Part shown: positions 12,221-26,215 of the stretch, piece after piece | Layout: each line of letters starts with the position of its first letter | Numbering within the stretch: position 1 is the stretch's first letter | Source: Limanda limanda | Taxonomy: Eukaryota > Chordata > Actinopteri > Pleuronectiformes > Pleuronectidae | Length of the DNA: 64,000 nucleotides | Reading direction: 5' to 3' | Assembly (NCBI RefSeq): GCF_963576545.1 | Contig: NW_026870562.1 | Span: forward strand, 248,001-312,000 | Notes under the pieces: model-generated | Database searches by the model: none | Told to the model about the DNA's origin: nothing | The model's input: the letters and a program-made list of their open reading frames with translations, nothing else | Made by a program: the position numbers and the translations under genes

Positions 12221-13834
12221 GATATTCTTGAATAACTTTTTTTGTGAAGGTCGGAGAGACTTGGAAAGTGGTTGCATCTGGACTAATTTGGGTCCTGCGG
12301 ATCGATTGGTACCATCCCCGAGCTTGTACGACCTTCGGAAGAGGTCGACCGACGAAATTCCCCCAAATCTGAGGAGATATTCTTGAATAACTTTTTTTGT
12401 GAAGGTCGGAGAGACTTGCAAGTAGGCTCTACCCCCACTAAATGGGGTAGCGCACATCGATCGGTACAATCCTTGAGCTTCTCCGACTTTCGGAAGGGTT
12501 AGGGTTAGGGATGAAAGCACATAGGAGAAAGAGATATTCTTGAATAACTTTTTTTGTGAAGGTCGGAGAGACTTGCAAGTAGGCTCTACCCCCACTAAAT
12601 GGGGTAGCGCGCATCGATCGGTACCATCCTTGAGCTTCTCCGACTTTTGGAAGGGTTAGGGTTAGGGTTAGGGATGAAAGCACATAGGAGAAAGAGATAT
12701 TCTTGAATAACTTTTTTTGTGAAGGTCGGAAAGACTTGCAAGTAGGCTCTACCCCTACTAAATGGGGTAGCGCGCATCGATTGGTACCATCCTTGAGCTT
12801 CTCCGACTTTCGGAAGGGTTAGGGTTAGGGTTAGGGATGAAAGCACATAGGAGAAAGAGATATTCTTGAATAACTTTTTTTGTGAAGGTCGGAGAGACTT
12901 GCAAGTAGGCTCTACCCCCACTAAATGGGGTAGCGCGCATCGATCGGTACCATCTTTGAGCTTCTCCTACTTTCGGAAGGGTTAGGGTTAGGGTTAGGGA
13001 TGAAAGCACATAGGAGAAAGAGATATTCTTGAATAACTTTTTTTGTGAAGGTCGGAGAGACTTGCAAGTAGGCTCTACCCCCACTAAATGGTGTAGCGCG
13101 CATCGATCGGTACCATCCTTGAGCTTCTCCGACTTTCGGAAGGGTTAGGGTTAGGGTTAGGGATGAAAGCACATAGGAGAAAGAGATATTCTTGAATAAC
13201 TTTTTTTGTGAAGGTCGGAGAGACTTGCAAGTAGGCTCTACCCCCACTAAATGGGGTAGCGCGCATCGATCGGTACCATCCTTGAGCTTCTCCGACTTTC
13301 GGAAGGGTTAGGGTTAGGGTTAGGGTTAGGGATGAAAGCACATAGGAGAAAGAGATATTCTTGAATAACTTTTTTTGTGAAGGTCGGAGAGACTTGGAAA
13401 GTGGTTGCATCTGGACTAATTTGGGTCCTGCGGATCGATTGGTACCATCCCCGAGCTTGTACGACCTTCGGAAGAGGTCGACCGACGAAATTCCCCCAAA
13501 TCTGAGGAGATATTCTTGAATAACTTTTTTTGTGAAGGTCGGAGAGACTTGCAAGTAGGCTCTACCCCCACTAAATGGGGTAGCGCACATCGATCGGTAC
13601 CATCCTTGAGCTTCTCCGACTTTCGGAAGGGTTAGGGTTAGGGTTAGGGATGAAAGCACATAGGAGAAAGAGATATTCTTGAATAACTTTTTTTGTGAAG
13701 GTCGGAGAGACTTGCAAGTAGGCTCTACCCCCACTAAATGGGGTAGCGCGCATCGATCGGTACCATCCTTGAGCTTCTCCGACTTTTGGAAGGGTTAGGG
13801 TTAGGGTTAGGGATGAAAGCACATAGGAGAAAAA
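12221..13834 (+). repeat. 10-monomer HOR, copy 2 (1,614 bp)
   Basis: The order is B(12221), a, A, A4(12696), A, A, long A(13185), B(13354), A, A. It gains the four-hexamer monomer relative to copy 1. GGTACAATCC near 12470 is private to this copy. Confidence 0.92.
13185..13353 (+). repeat. A monomer, long form (169 bp, four TTAGGG)
   Basis: GGG(TTAGGG)4 occupies 13305-13331. The same long form recurs once per 10-monomer HOR at 14799, 16413 and 18021 (spacings 1,614, 1,614 and 1,608) and is the longest telomeric block I found in the window. It is absent from the 10-mer copies beginning at 10619 and 18671. Confidence 0.93.
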
Positions 13835-15448
13835 GATATTCTTGAATAACTTTTTTTGTGAAGGTCGGAGAGACTTGGAAAGTGGTTGCATCTGGACTAA
13901 TTTGGGTCCTGCGGATCGATTGGTACCATCCCCGAGCTTGTACGACCTTCGGAAGAGGTCGACCGACGAAATTCCCCCAAATCTGAGGAGATATTCTTGA
14001 ATAACTTTTTTTGTGAAGGTCGGAGAGACTTGCAAGTAGGCTCTACCCCCACTAAATGGGGTAGCGCACATCGATCGGTACCATCCTTGAGCTTCTCCGA
14101 CTTTCGGAAGGGTTAGGGTTAGGGATGAAAGCACATAGGAGAAAGAGATATTCTTGAATAACTTTTTTTGTGAAGGTCGGAGAGACTTGCAAGTAGGCTC
14201 TACCCCCACTAAATGGGGTAGCGCGCATCGATCGGTACCATCCTTGAGCTTCTCCGACTTTTGGAAGGGTTAGGGTTAGGGTTAGGGATGAAAGCACATA
14301 GGAGAAAGAGATATTCTTGAATAACTTTTTTTTTGAAGGTCGGAAAGACTTGCAAGTAGGCTCTACCCCTACTAAATGGGGTAGCGCGCATCGATTGGTA
14401 CCATCCTTGAGCTTCTCCGACTTTCGGAAGGGTTAGGGTTAGGGTTAGGGATGAAAGCACATAGGAGAAAGAGATATTCTTGAATAACTTTTTTTGTGAA
14501 GGTCGGAGAGACTTGCAAGTAGGCTCTACCCCCACTAAATGGGGTAGCGCGCATCGATCGGTACCATCCTTGAGCTTCTCCTACTTTCGGAAGGGTTAGG
14601 GTTAGGGTTAGGGATGAAAGCACATAGGAGAAAGAGATATTCTTGAATAACTTTTTTTGTGAAAGTCGGAGAGACTTGCAAGTAGGCTCTACCCCCACTA
14701 AATGGTGTAGCGCGCATCGATCGGTACCATCCTTGAGCTTCTCCGACTTTCGGAAGGGTTAGGGTTAGGGTTAGGGATGAAAGCACATAGGAGAAAGAGA
14801 TATTCTTGAATAACTTTTTTTGTGAAGGTCGGAGAGACTTGCAAGTAGGCTCTACCCCCACTAAATGGGGTAGCGCGCATCGATCGGTACCATCCTTGAG
14901 CTTCTCCGACTTTCGGAAGGGTTAGGGTTAGGGTTAGGGTTAGGGATGAAAGCACATAGGAGAAAGAGATATTCTTGAATAACTTTTTTTGTGAAGGTCG
15001 GAGAGACTTGGAAAGTGGTTGCATCTGGACTAATTTGGGTCCTGCGGATCGATTGGTACCATCCCCGAGCTTGTACGACCTTCGGAAGAGGTCGACCGAC
15101 GAAATTCCCCCAAATCTGAGGAGATATTCTTGAATAACTTTTTTTGTGAAGGTCGGAGAGACTTGCAAGTAGGCTCTACCCCCACTAAATGGGGTAGCGC
15201 ACATCGATCGGTACCATCCTTGAGCTTCTCCGACTTTCGGAAGGGTTAGGGTTAGGGTTAGGGATGAAAGCACATAGGAGAAAGAGATATTCTTGAATAA
15301 CCTTTTTTGTGAAGGTCGGAGAGACTTGCAAGTAGGCTCTACCCCCACTAAATGGGGTAGCAAGCATCGATCGGTACCATCCTTGAGCTTCTCCGACTTT
15401 TGGAAGGGTTAGGGTTAGGGTTAGGGATGAAAGCACATAGGAGAAAGA
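13835..15448 (+). repeat. 10-monomer HOR, copy 3 (1,614 bp)
   Basis: The order and length are the same as in copy 2, with A4 at 14310 and the long A at 14799. The A4 monomer has a G-to-T change extending its T-run to nine, shared with the copy at 17532. Confidence 0.92.
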
Positions 15449-17062
15449 GATATTCTTGAATAACTTTTTTTGTGAAGGTCGGAGAGACTTGGAAAGTGGT
15501 TGCATCTGGACTAATTTGGGTCCTGCGGATCGATTGGTACCATCCCCGAGCTTGTACGACCTTCGGAAGAGGTCGACCGACGAAATTCCCCCAAATCTGA
15601 GGAGATATTCTTGAATAACTTTTTTTGTGAAGGTCGGAGAGACTTGCAAGTAGGCTCTACCCCCACTAAATGGGGTAGCGCACATCGATCGGTACCATCC
15701 TTGAGCTTCTCCGACTTTCGGAAGGGTTAGGGTTAGGGTTAGGGATGAAAGCACATAGGAGAAAGAGATATTCTTGAATAACTTTTTTTGTGAAGGTCGG
15801 AGAGACTTGCAAGTAGGCTCTACCCCCACTAAATGGGGTAGCGCGCATCGATCGGTACCATCCTTGAGCTTCTCCGACTTTTGGAAGGGTTAGGGTTAGG
15901 GATGAAAGCACATAGGAGAAAGAGATATTCTTGAATAACTTTTTTTGTGAAGGTCGGAAAGACTTGCAAGTAGGCTCTACCCCTACTAAATGGGGTAGCG
16001 CGCATCGATTGGTACCATCCTTGAGCTTCTCCGACTTTCGGAAGGGTTAGGGTTAGGGTTAGGGATGAAAGCACATAGGAGAAAGAGATATTCTTGAATA
16101 ACTTTTTTTGTGAAGGTCGGAGAGACTTGCAAGTAGGCTCTACCCCCACTAAATGGGGTAGCGCGCATCGATCGGTACCATCCTTGAGCTTCTCCTACTT
16201 TCGGAAGGGTTAGGGTTAGGGTTAGGGATGAAAGCACATAGGAGAAAGAGATATTCTTGAATAACTTTTGTTGTGAAGGTCGGAGAGACTTGCAAGTAGG
16301 CTCTACCCCCACTAAATGGTGTAGCGCGCATCGATCGGTACCATCCTTGAGCTTCTCCGACTTTCGGAAGGGTTAGGGTTAGGGTTAGGGATGAAAGCAC
16401 ATAGGAGAAAGAGATATTCTTGAATAACTTTTTTTGTGAAGGTCGGAGAGACTTGCAAGTAGGCTCTACCCCCACTAAATGGGGTAGCGCGCATCGATCG
16501 GTACCATCCTTGAGCTTCTCCGACTTTCGGAAGGGTTAGGGTTAGGGTTAGGGTTAGGGATGAAAGCACATAGGAGAAAGAGATATTCTTGAATAACTTT
16601 TTTTGTGAAGGTCGGAGAGACTTGGAAAGTGGTTGCATCTGGACTAATTTGGGTCCTGCGGATCGATTGGTACCATCCCCGAGCTTGTACGACCTTCGGA
16701 AGAGGTCGACCGACGAAATTCCCCCAAATCTGAGGAGATATTCTTGAATAACTTTTTTTGTGAAGGTCGGAGAGACTTGCAAGTAGGCTCTACCCCCACT
16801 AAATGGGGTAGCGCACATCGATCGGTACCATCCTTGAGCTTCTCCGACTTTCGGAAGGGTTAGGGTTAGGGTTAGGGATGAAAGCACATAGGAGAAAGAG
16901 ATATTCTTGAATAACTTTTTTTGTGAAGGTCGGAGAGACTTGCAAGTAGGCTCTACCCCCACTAAATGGGGTAGCGCGCATCGATCGGTACCATCCTTGA
17001 GCTTCTCCGACTTTTGGAAGGGTTAGGGTTAGGGTTAGGGATGAAAGCACATAGGAGAAAAA
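15449..17062 (+). repeat. 10-monomer HOR, copy 4 (1,614 bp)
   Basis: The order is B(15449), A, a, A4(15924), A, A, long A(16413), B(16582), A, A. The short and normal A at positions 2 and 3 are swapped relative to copies 2 and 3, so the hexamer lost differs although total length is unchanged. The T-run is interrupted (TTTTGTTG) near 16268, private to this copy. Confidence 0.92.
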
Positions 17063-18670
17063 GATATTCTTGAATAACTTTTTTTGTGAAGGTCGGAGAG
17101 ACTTGGAAAGTGGTTGCATCTGGACTAATTTGGGTCCTGCGGATCGATTGGTACCATCCCCGAGCTTGTACGACCTTCGGAAGAGGTCGACCGACGAAAT
17201 TCCCCCAAATCTGAGGAGATATTCTTGAATAACTTTTTTTGTGAAGGTCGGAGAGACTTGCAAGTAGGCTCTACCCCCACTAAATGGGGTAGCGCACATC
17301 GATCGGTACCATCCTTGAGCTTCTCCGACTTTCGGAAGGGTTAGGGTTAGGGATGAAAGCACATAGGAGAAAGAGATATTCTTGAATAACTTTTTTTGTG
17401 AAGGTCGGAGAGACTTGCAAGTAGGCTCTACCCCCACTAAATGGGGTAGCACGCATCGATCGGTACCATCCTTGAGCTTCTCCGACTTTTGGAAGGGTTA
17501 GGGTTAGGGATGAAAGCACATAGGAGAAAGAGATATTCTTGAATAACTTTTTTTTTGAAGGTCGGAAAGACTTGCAAGTAGGCTCTACCCCTACTAAATG
17601 GGGTAGCGCGCATCGATTGGTACCATCCTTGAGCTTCTCCGACTTTCGGAAGGGTTAGGGTTAGGGTTAGGGATGAAAGCACATAGGAGAAAGAGATATT
17701 CTTGAATAACTTTTTTTGTGAAGGTCGGAGAGACTTGCAAGTAGGCTCTACCCCCACTAAATGGGGTAGCGCGCATCGATCGGTACCATCCTTGAGCTTC
17801 TCCTACTTTCGGAAGGGTTAGGGTTAGGGTTAGGGATGAAAGCACATAGGAGAAAGAGATATTCTTGAATAACTTTTTTTGTGAAGGTCGGAGAGACTTG
17901 CAAGTAGGCTCTACCCCCACTAAATGGTGTAGCGCGCATCGATCGGTACCATCCTTGAGCTTCTCCGACTTTCGGAAGGGTTAGGGTTAGGGTTAGGGAT
18001 GAAAGCACATAGGAGAAAGAGATATTCTTGAATAACTTTTTTTGTGAAGGTCGGAGAGACTTGCAAGTAGGCTCTACCCCCACTAAATGGGGTAGCGCGC
18101 ATCGATCGGTACCATCCTTGAGCTTCTCCGACTTTCGGAAGGGTTAGGGTTAGGGTTAGGGTTAGGGATGAAAGCACATAGGAGAAAGAGATATTCTTGA
18201 ATAACTTTTTTTGTGAAGGTCGGAGAGACTTGGAAAGTGGTTGCATCTGGACTAATTTGGGTCCTGCGGATCGATTGGTACCATCCCCGAGCTTGTACGA
18301 CCTTCGGAAGAGGTCGACCGACGAAATTCCCCCAAATCTGAGGAGATATTCTTGAATAACTTTTTTTGTGAAGGTCGGAGAGACTTGCAAGTAGGCTCTA
18401 CCCCCACTAAATGGGGTAGCGCACATCGATCGGTACCATCCTTGAGCTTCTCCGACTTTCGGAAGGGTTAGGGTTAGGGTTAGGGATGAAAGCACATAGG
18501 AGATAGAGATATTCTTGAATAACCTTTTTTGTGAAGGTCGGAGAGACTTGCAAGTAGGCTCTACCCCCACTAAATGGGGTAGCAAGCATCGATCGGTACC
18601 ATCCTTGAGCTTCTCCGACTTTTGGAAGGGTTAGGGTTAGGGTTAGGGATGAAAGCACATAGGAGAAAGA
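17063..18670 (+). repeat. 10-monomer HOR, copy 5 (1,608 bp)
   Basis: The order is B(17063), a, a, A4(17532), A, A, long A(18021), B(18190), A, A. Both positions 2 and 3 are short here, which gives the 6 bp difference from copies 2-4. Confidence 0.92.
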
Positions 18671-20278
18671 GATATTCTTGAATAACTTTTTTTGTGAAGG
18701 TCGGAGAGACTTGGAAAGTGGTTGCATCTGGACTAATTTGGGTCCTGCGGATCGATTGGTACCATCCCCGAGCTTGTACGACCTTCGGAAGAGGTCGACC
18801 GACGAAATTCCCCCAAATCTGAGGAGATATTCTTGAATAACTTTTTTTGTGAAGGTCGGAGAGACTTGCAAGTAGGCTCTACCCCCACTAAATGGGGTAG
18901 CGCACATCGATCGGTACCATCCTTGAGCTTCTCCGACTTTCGGAAGGGTTAGGGTTAGGGTTAGGGATGAAAGCACATAGGAGAAAGAGATATTCTTGAA
19001 TAACTTTTTTTGTGAAGGTCGGAGAGACTTGCAAGTAGGCTCTACCCCCACTAAATGGGGTAGCGCGCATCGATCGGTACCATCCTTGAGCTTCTCCGAC
19101 TTTTGGAAGGGTTAGGGTTAGGGATGAAAGCACATAGGAGAAAGAGATATTCTTGAATAACTTTTTTTGTGAAGGTCGGAAAGACTTGCAAGTAGGCTCT
19201 ACCCCTACTAAATGGGGTAGCGCGCATCGATTGGTACCATCCTTGAGCTTCTCCGACTTTCGGAAGGGTTAGGGTTAGGGTTAGGGATGAAAGCACATAG
19301 GAGAAAGAGATATTCTTGAATAACTTTTTTTGTGAAGGTCGGAGAGACTTGCAAGTAGGCTCTACCCCCACTAAATGGGGTAGCGCGCATCGATCGGTAC
19401 CATCCTTGAGCTTCTCCGACTTTCGGAAGGGTTAGGGTTAGGGTTAGGGATGAAAGCACATAGGAGAAAGAGATATTCTTGAATAACTTTTTTTGTGAAG
19501 GTCGGAGAGACTTGCAAGTAGGCTCTACCCCCACTAAATGGGGTAGCGCGCATCGATCGGTACCATCCTTGAGCTTCTCCGACTTTCGGAAGGGTTAGGG
19601 TTAGGGTTAGGGATGAAAGCACATAGGAGAAAGAGATATTCTTGAATAACTTTTTTTGTGAAGGTCGGAGAGACTTGCAAGTAGGCTCTACCCCCACTAA
19701 ATGGGGTAGCGCGCATCGATCGGTACCATCCTTGAGCTTCTCCGACTTTCGGAAGGGTTAGGGTTAGGGTTAGGGATGAAAGCACATAGGAGAAAGAGAT
19801 ATTCTTGAATAACTTTTTTTGTGAAGGTCGGAGAGACTTGGAAAGTGGTTGCATCTGGACTAATTTGGGTCCTGCGGATCGATTGGTACCATCCCCGAGC
19901 TTGTACGACCTTCGGAAGAGGTCGACCGACGAAATTCCCCCAAATCTGAGGAGATATTCTTGAATAACTTTTTTTGTGAAGGTCGGAGAGACTTGCAAGT
20001 AGGCTCTACCCCCACTAAATGGGGTAGCGCACATCGATCGGTACCATCCTTGAGCTTCTCCGACTTTCGGAAGGGTTAGGGTTAGGGTTAGGGATGAAAG
20101 CACATAGGAGAAAGAGATATTCTTGAATAACCTTTTTTGTGAAGGTCGGAGAGACTTGCAAGTAGGCTCTACCCCCACTAAATGGGGTAGCGCGCATCGA
20201 TCGGTACCATCCTTGAGCTTCTCCGACTTTTGGAAGGGTTAGGGTTAGGGTTAGGGATGAAAGCACATAGGAGAAAGA
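18671..20278 (+). repeat. 10-monomer HOR, copy 6 (1,608 bp)
   Basis: The order is B(18671), A, a, A4(19146), A, A, A, B(19798), A, A. The long A is reduced to the normal three-hexamer form. Most of this unit is absorbed into the first alpha 23-mer, so it is the bridge between the 1.6 kb and 3.7 kb organisation. Confidence 0.9.
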
Positions 20279-22520
20279 GATATTCTTGAATAACTTTTTT
20301 TGTGAAGGTCGGAGAGACTTGGAAAGTGGTTGCATCTGGACTAATTTGGGTCCTGCGGATCGATTGGTACCATCCCCGAGCTTGTACGACCTTCGGAAGA
20401 GGTCGACCGACGAAATTCCCCCAAATCTGAGGAGATATTCTTGAATAACTTTTTTTGTGAAGGTCGGAGAGACTTGCAAGTAGGCTCTACCCCCACTAAA
20501 TGGGGTAGCGCACATCGATCGGTACCATCCTTGAGCTTCTCCGACTTTCGGAAGGGTTAGGGTTAGGGTTAGGGATGAAAGCACATAGGAGAAAGAGATA
20601 TTCTTGAATAACTTTTTTTGTGAAGGTCGGAGAGACTTGCAAGTAGGCTCTACCCCCACTAAATGGGGTAGCGCGCATCGATCAGTACCATCCTTGAGCT
20701 TCTCCGACTTTCGGAAGGGTTAGGGTTAGGGTTAGGGATGAAAGCACATAGGAGAAAGAGATATTCTTGAATAACTTTTTTTGTGAAGGTCGGAGAGACT
20801 TGCAAGTAGGCTCTACCCCCACTAAATGATGTAGCGCGCATCGATCGGTACCATCCTTGAGCTTCTCCGACTTTCGGAAGGGTTAGGGTTAGGGTTAGGG
20901 ATGAAAGCACATAGGAGAAAGAGATATTCTTGAATAACTTTTTTTGTGAAGGTCGGAGAGACTTGCAAGTAGGCTCTACCCCCACTAAATGGGGTAGCGC
21001 GCATCGATCGGTACCATCCTTGAGCTTCTCCGACTTTCGGAAGGGTTAGGGTTAGGGTTAGGGATGAAAGCACATAGGAGAAAGAGATATTCTTGAATAA
21101 CTTTTTTTGTGAAGGTCGGAGAGACTTGGAAAGTGGTTGCATCTGGACTAATTTGGGTCCTGCGGATCGATTGGTACCATCCCCGAGCTTGTACGACTTT
21201 CGGAAGAGGTCGACCGACGAAATTCCCCCAAATCTGAGGAGATATTCTTGAATAACTTTTTTTGTGAAGGTCGGAGAGACTTGCAAGTAGGCTCTACCCC
21301 CACTAAATGGGGTAGCGCGCATCGATCGGTACCATCCTTGAGCTTCTCCGACTTTCGGAAGGGTTAGGGTTAGGGTTAGGGATGAAAGCACATAGGAGAA
21401 AGAGATATTCTTGAATAACTTTTTTTGTGAAGGTCTGAGAGACTTGGAAAGTGGTTGCATCTGGACTAATTTGGGTCCTGCGGATCGATTGGTACCATCC
21501 CCGAGCTTGTACGACCTTCGGAAGAGGTCGACCGACGAAATTCCCCCAAATCTGAGGAGATATTCTTGAATAACTTTTTTTGTGAAGGTCGGAGAGACTT
21601 GCAAGTAGGCTCTACCCCCACTAAATGGGGTTGCGCGCATCGATCGGTACCATCCTTGAGCTTCTCCGACTTTCGGAAGGGTTAGGGTTAGGGTTAGGGA
21701 TGAAAGCACATAGGAGAAAGAGATATTCTTGAATAACTTTTTTTGTGAAGGTCGGAGAGACTTGCAAGTAGGCTTTACCCCCACTAAATGGGGTAACGCG
21801 CATCGATCGGTACCATCCTTGAGCTTCTCCGACTTTCGGAAGGGTTAGGGTTAGGGTTAGGGATGAAAGCACATAGGAGAAAGAGATATTCTTGAATAAC
21901 TTTTTTTGTGAAGGTCGGAGAGACTTGGAAAGTGGTTGCATCTGGACTAATTTGGGTCCTGCGGATCGATTGGTACCATCCCCGAGCTTGTACGACCTTC
22001 GGAAGAGGTCGACCGACGAAATTCCCCCAAATCTGAGGAGATATTCTTGAATAACTTTTTTTGTGAAGGTCGGAGAGACTTGCAAGTAGGCTCTACCCCC
22101 ACTAAATGGGGTAGCGCACATCGATCGGTACCATCTTTGAGCTTCTCCGACTTTCGGAAGGGTTAGGGTTAGGGTTAGGGATGAAAGCACATAGGAGAAA
22201 GAGATATTCTTGAATAACCTTTTTTGTGAAGGTCGGAGAGACTTGCAAGTAGGCTCTACCCCCACTAAATGGGGTAGCAAGCATCGATCGGTACCATCCT
22301 TGAGCTTCTCCGACTTTTGGAAGGGTTAGGGTTAGGGTTAGGGATGAAAGCACATAGGAGAAAGAGATATTCTTGAATAACTTTTTTTGTGAAGGTCGGA
22401 GAGACTTGGAAAGTGGTTGCATCTGGACTAATTTGGGTCCTGCGGATCGATTGGTACCATCCCCGAGCTTGTACGACCTTCGGAAGAGGTCGACCGACGA
22501 AATTCCCCCAAATCTGAGGA
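18826..22520 (+). repeat. 23-monomer HOR alpha, copy 1 (3,695 bp)
   Basis: It has 17 A-type (one short) and 6 B monomers: 16x163 + 157 + 6x155 = 3,695. B monomers start at 19798, 20279, 21086, 21404, 21885 and 22366. Markers are GTCTGAGAG in the B at 21404 and the TTACCCC/GGGGTAACG pair in the A at 21722. The next 3,695 bp repeat it at a constant offset. Confidence 0.92.
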
Positions 22521-25500
22521 GATATTCTTGAATAACTTTTTTTGTGAAGGTCGGAGAGACTTGCAAGTAGGCTCTACCCCCACTAAATGGGGTAGCGCAC
22601 ATCGATCGGTACCATCCTTGAGCTTCTCCGACTTTCGGAAGGGTTAGGGTTAGGGTTAGGGATGAAAGCACATAGGAGAAAGAGATATTCTTGAATAACT
22701 TTTTTTGTGAAGGTCGGAGAGACTTGCAAGTAGGCTCTACCCCCACTAAATGGGGTAGCGCGCATCGATCGGTACCATCCTTGAGCTTCTCCGACTTTTG
22801 GAAGGGTTAGGGTTAGGGATGAAAGCACATAGGAGAAAGAGATATTCTTGAATAACTTTTTTTGTGAAGGTCGGAAAGACTTGCAAGTAGGCTCTACCCC
22901 TACTAAATGGGGTAGCGCGCATCGATTGGTACCATCCTTGAGCTTCTCCGACTTTCGGAAGGGTTAGGGTTAGGGTTAGGGATGAAAGCACATAGGAGAA
23001 AGAGATATTCTTGAATAACTTTTTTTGTGAAGGTCGGAGAGACTTGCAAGTAGGCTCTACCCCCACTAAATGGGGTAGCGCGCATCGATCGGTACCATCC
23101 TTGAGCTTCTCCGACTTTCGGAAGGGTTAGGGTTAGGGTTAGGGATGAAAGCACATAGGAGAAAGAGATATTCTTGAATAACTTTTTTTGTGAAGGTCGG
23201 AGAGACTTGCAAGTAGGCTCTACCCCCACTAAATGGGGTAGCGCGCATCGATCGGTACCATCCTTGAGCTTCTCCGACTTTCGGAAGGGTTAGGGTTAGG
23301 GTTAGGGATGAAAGCACATAGGAGAAAGAGATATTCTTGAATAACTTTTTTTGTGAAGGTCGGAGAGACTTGCAAGTAGGCTCTACCCCCACTAAATGGG
23401 GTAGCGCGCATCGATCGGTACCATCCTTGAGCTTCTCCGACTTTCGGAAGGGTTAGGGTTAGGGTTAGGGATGAAAGCACATAGGAGAAAGAGATATTCT
23501 TGAATAACTTTTTTTGTGAAGGTCGGAGAGACTTGGAAAGTGGTTGCATCTGGACTAATTTGGGTCCTGCGGATCGATTGGTACCATCCCCGAGCTTGTA
23601 CGACCTTCGGAAGAGGTCGACCGTCGAAATTCCCCCAAATCTGAGGAGATATTCTTGAATAACTTTTTTTGTGAAGGTCGGAGAGACTTGCAAGTAGGCT
23701 CTACCCCCACTAAATGGGGTAGCGCACATCGATCGGTACCATCCTTGAGCTTCTCCGACTTTCGGAAGGGTTAGGGTTAGGGTTAGGGATGAAAGCACAT
23801 AGGAGAAAGAGATATTCTTGAATAACCTTTTTTGTGAAGGTCGGAGAGACTTGCAAGTAGGCTCTACCCCCACTAAATGGGGTAGCGCGCATCGATCGGT
23901 ACCATCCTTGAGCTTCTCCGACTTTTGGAAGGGTTAGGGTTAGGGTTAGGGATGAAAGCACATAGGAGAAAGAGATATTCTTGAATAACTTTTTTTGTGA
24001 AGGTCGGAGAGACTTGGAAAGTGGTTGCATCTGGACTAATTTGGGTCCTGCGGATCGATTGGTACCATCCCCGAGCTTGTACGACCTTCGGAAGAGGTCG
24101 ACCGACGAAATTCCCCCAAATCTGAGGAGATATTCTTGAATAACTTTTTTTGTGAAGGTCGGAGAGACTTGCAAGTAGGCTCTACCCCCACTAAATGGGG
24201 TAGCGCACATCGATCGGTACCATCCTTGAGCTTCTCCGACTTTCGGAAGGGTTAGGGTTAGGGTTAGGGATGAAAGCACATAGGAGAAAGAGATATTCTT
24301 GAATAACTTTTTTTGTGAAGGTCGGAGAGACTTGCAAGTAGGCTCTACCCCCACTAAATGGGGTAGCGCGCATCGATCAGTACCATCCTTGAGCTTCTCC
24401 GACTTTCGGAAGGGTTAGGGTTAGGGTTAGGGATGAAAGCACATAGGAGAAAGAGATATTCTTGAATAACTTTTTTTGTGAAGGTCGGAGAGACTTGCAA
24501 GTAGGCTCTACCCCCACTAAATGGGGTAGCGCGCATCGATCGGTACCATCCTTGAGCTTCTCCGACTTTCGGAAGGGTTAGGGTTAGGGTTAGGGATGAA
24601 AGCACATAGGAGAAAGAGATATTCTTGAATAACTTTTTTTGTGAAGGTCGGAGAGACTTGCAAGTAGGCTCTACCCCCACTAAATGGGGTAGCGCGCATC
24701 GATCGGTACCATCCTTGAGCTTCTCCGACTTTCGGAAGGGTTAGGGTTAGGGTTAGGGATGAAAGCACATAGGAGAAAGAGATATTCTTGAATAACTTTT
24801 TTTGTGAAGGTCGGAGAGACTTGGAAAGTGGTTGCATCTGGACTAATTTGGGTCCTGCGGATCGATTGGTACCATCCCCGAGCTTGTACGACTTTCGGAA
24901 GAGGTCGACCGACGAAATTCCCCCAAATCTGAGGAGATATTCTTGAATAACTTTTTTTGTGAAGGTCGGAGAGACTTGCAAGTAGGCTCTACCCCCACTA
25001 AATGGGGTAGCGCGCATCGATCAGTACCATCCTTGAGCTTCTCCGACTTTCGGAAGGGTTAGGGTTAGGGTTAGGGATGAAAGCACATAGGAGAAAGAGA
25101 TATTCTTGAATAACTTTTTTTGTGAAGGTCTGAGAGACTTGGAAAGTGGTTGCATCTGGACTAATTTGGGTCCTGCGGATCGATTGGTACCATCCCCGAG
25201 CTTGTACGACCTTCGGAAGAGGTCGACCGACGAAATTCCCCCAAATCTGAGGAGATATTCTTGAATAACTTTTTTTGTGAAGGTCGGAGAGACTTGCAAG
25301 TAGGCTCTACCCCCACTAAATGGGGTTGCGCGCATCGATCGGTACCATCCTTGAGCTTCTCCGACTTTCGGAAGGGTTAGGGTTAGGGTTAGGGATGAAA
25401 GCACATAGGAGAAAGAGATATTCTTGAATAACTTTTTTTGTGAAGGTCGGAGAGACTTGCAAGTAGGCTTTACCCCCACTAAATGGGGTAACGCGCATCG

Positions 25501-26215
25501 ATCGGTACCATCCTTGAGCTTCTCCGACTTTCGGAAGGGTTAGGGTTAGGGTTAGGGATGAAAGCACATAGGAGAAAGAGATATTCTTGAATAACTTTTT
25601 TTGTGAAGGTCGGAGAGACTTGGAAAGTGGTTGCATCTGGACTAATTTGGGTCCTGCGGATCGATTGGTACCATCCCCGAGCTTGTACGACCTTCGGAAG
25701 AGGTCGACCGACGAAATTCCCCCAAATCTGAGGAGATATTCTTGAATAACTTTTTTTGTGAAGGTCGGAGAGACTTGCAAGTAGGCTCTACCCCCACTAA
25801 ATGGGGTAGCGCACATCGATCGGTACCATCTTTGAGCTTCTCCGACTTTCGGAAGGGTTAGGGTTAGGGTTAGGGATGAAAGCACATAGGAGAAAGAGAT
25901 ATTCTTGAATAACTTTTTTTGTGAAGGTCGGAGAGACTTGCAAGTAGGCTCTACCCCCACTAAATGGGGTAACGCGCATCGATCGGTACCATCCTTGAGC
26001 TTCTCCGACTTTCGGAAGGGTTAGGGTTAGGGTTAGGGATGAAAGCACATAGGAGAAAGAGATATTCTTGAATAACTTTTTTTGTGAAGGTCGGAGAGAC
26101 TTGGAAAGTGGTTGCATCTGGACTAATTTGGGTCCTGCGGATCGATTGGTACCATCCCCGAGCTTGTACGACCTTCGGAAGAGGTCGACCGACGAAATTC
26201 CCCCAAATCTGAGGA
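22521..26215 (+). repeat. 23-monomer HOR alpha, copy 2 (3,695 bp)
   Basis: B monomers start at 23493, 23974, 24781, 25099, 25580 and 26061, each exactly 3,695 bp after its partner in copy 1. The first part matches closely; the last monomers (from about 25254) also serve as the start of the beta unit. Confidence 0.92.

Noticed and set aside
13305..13331. True terminal telomere
   Set aside because: The longest run is four hexamers after GGG, always followed by the same satellite tail.
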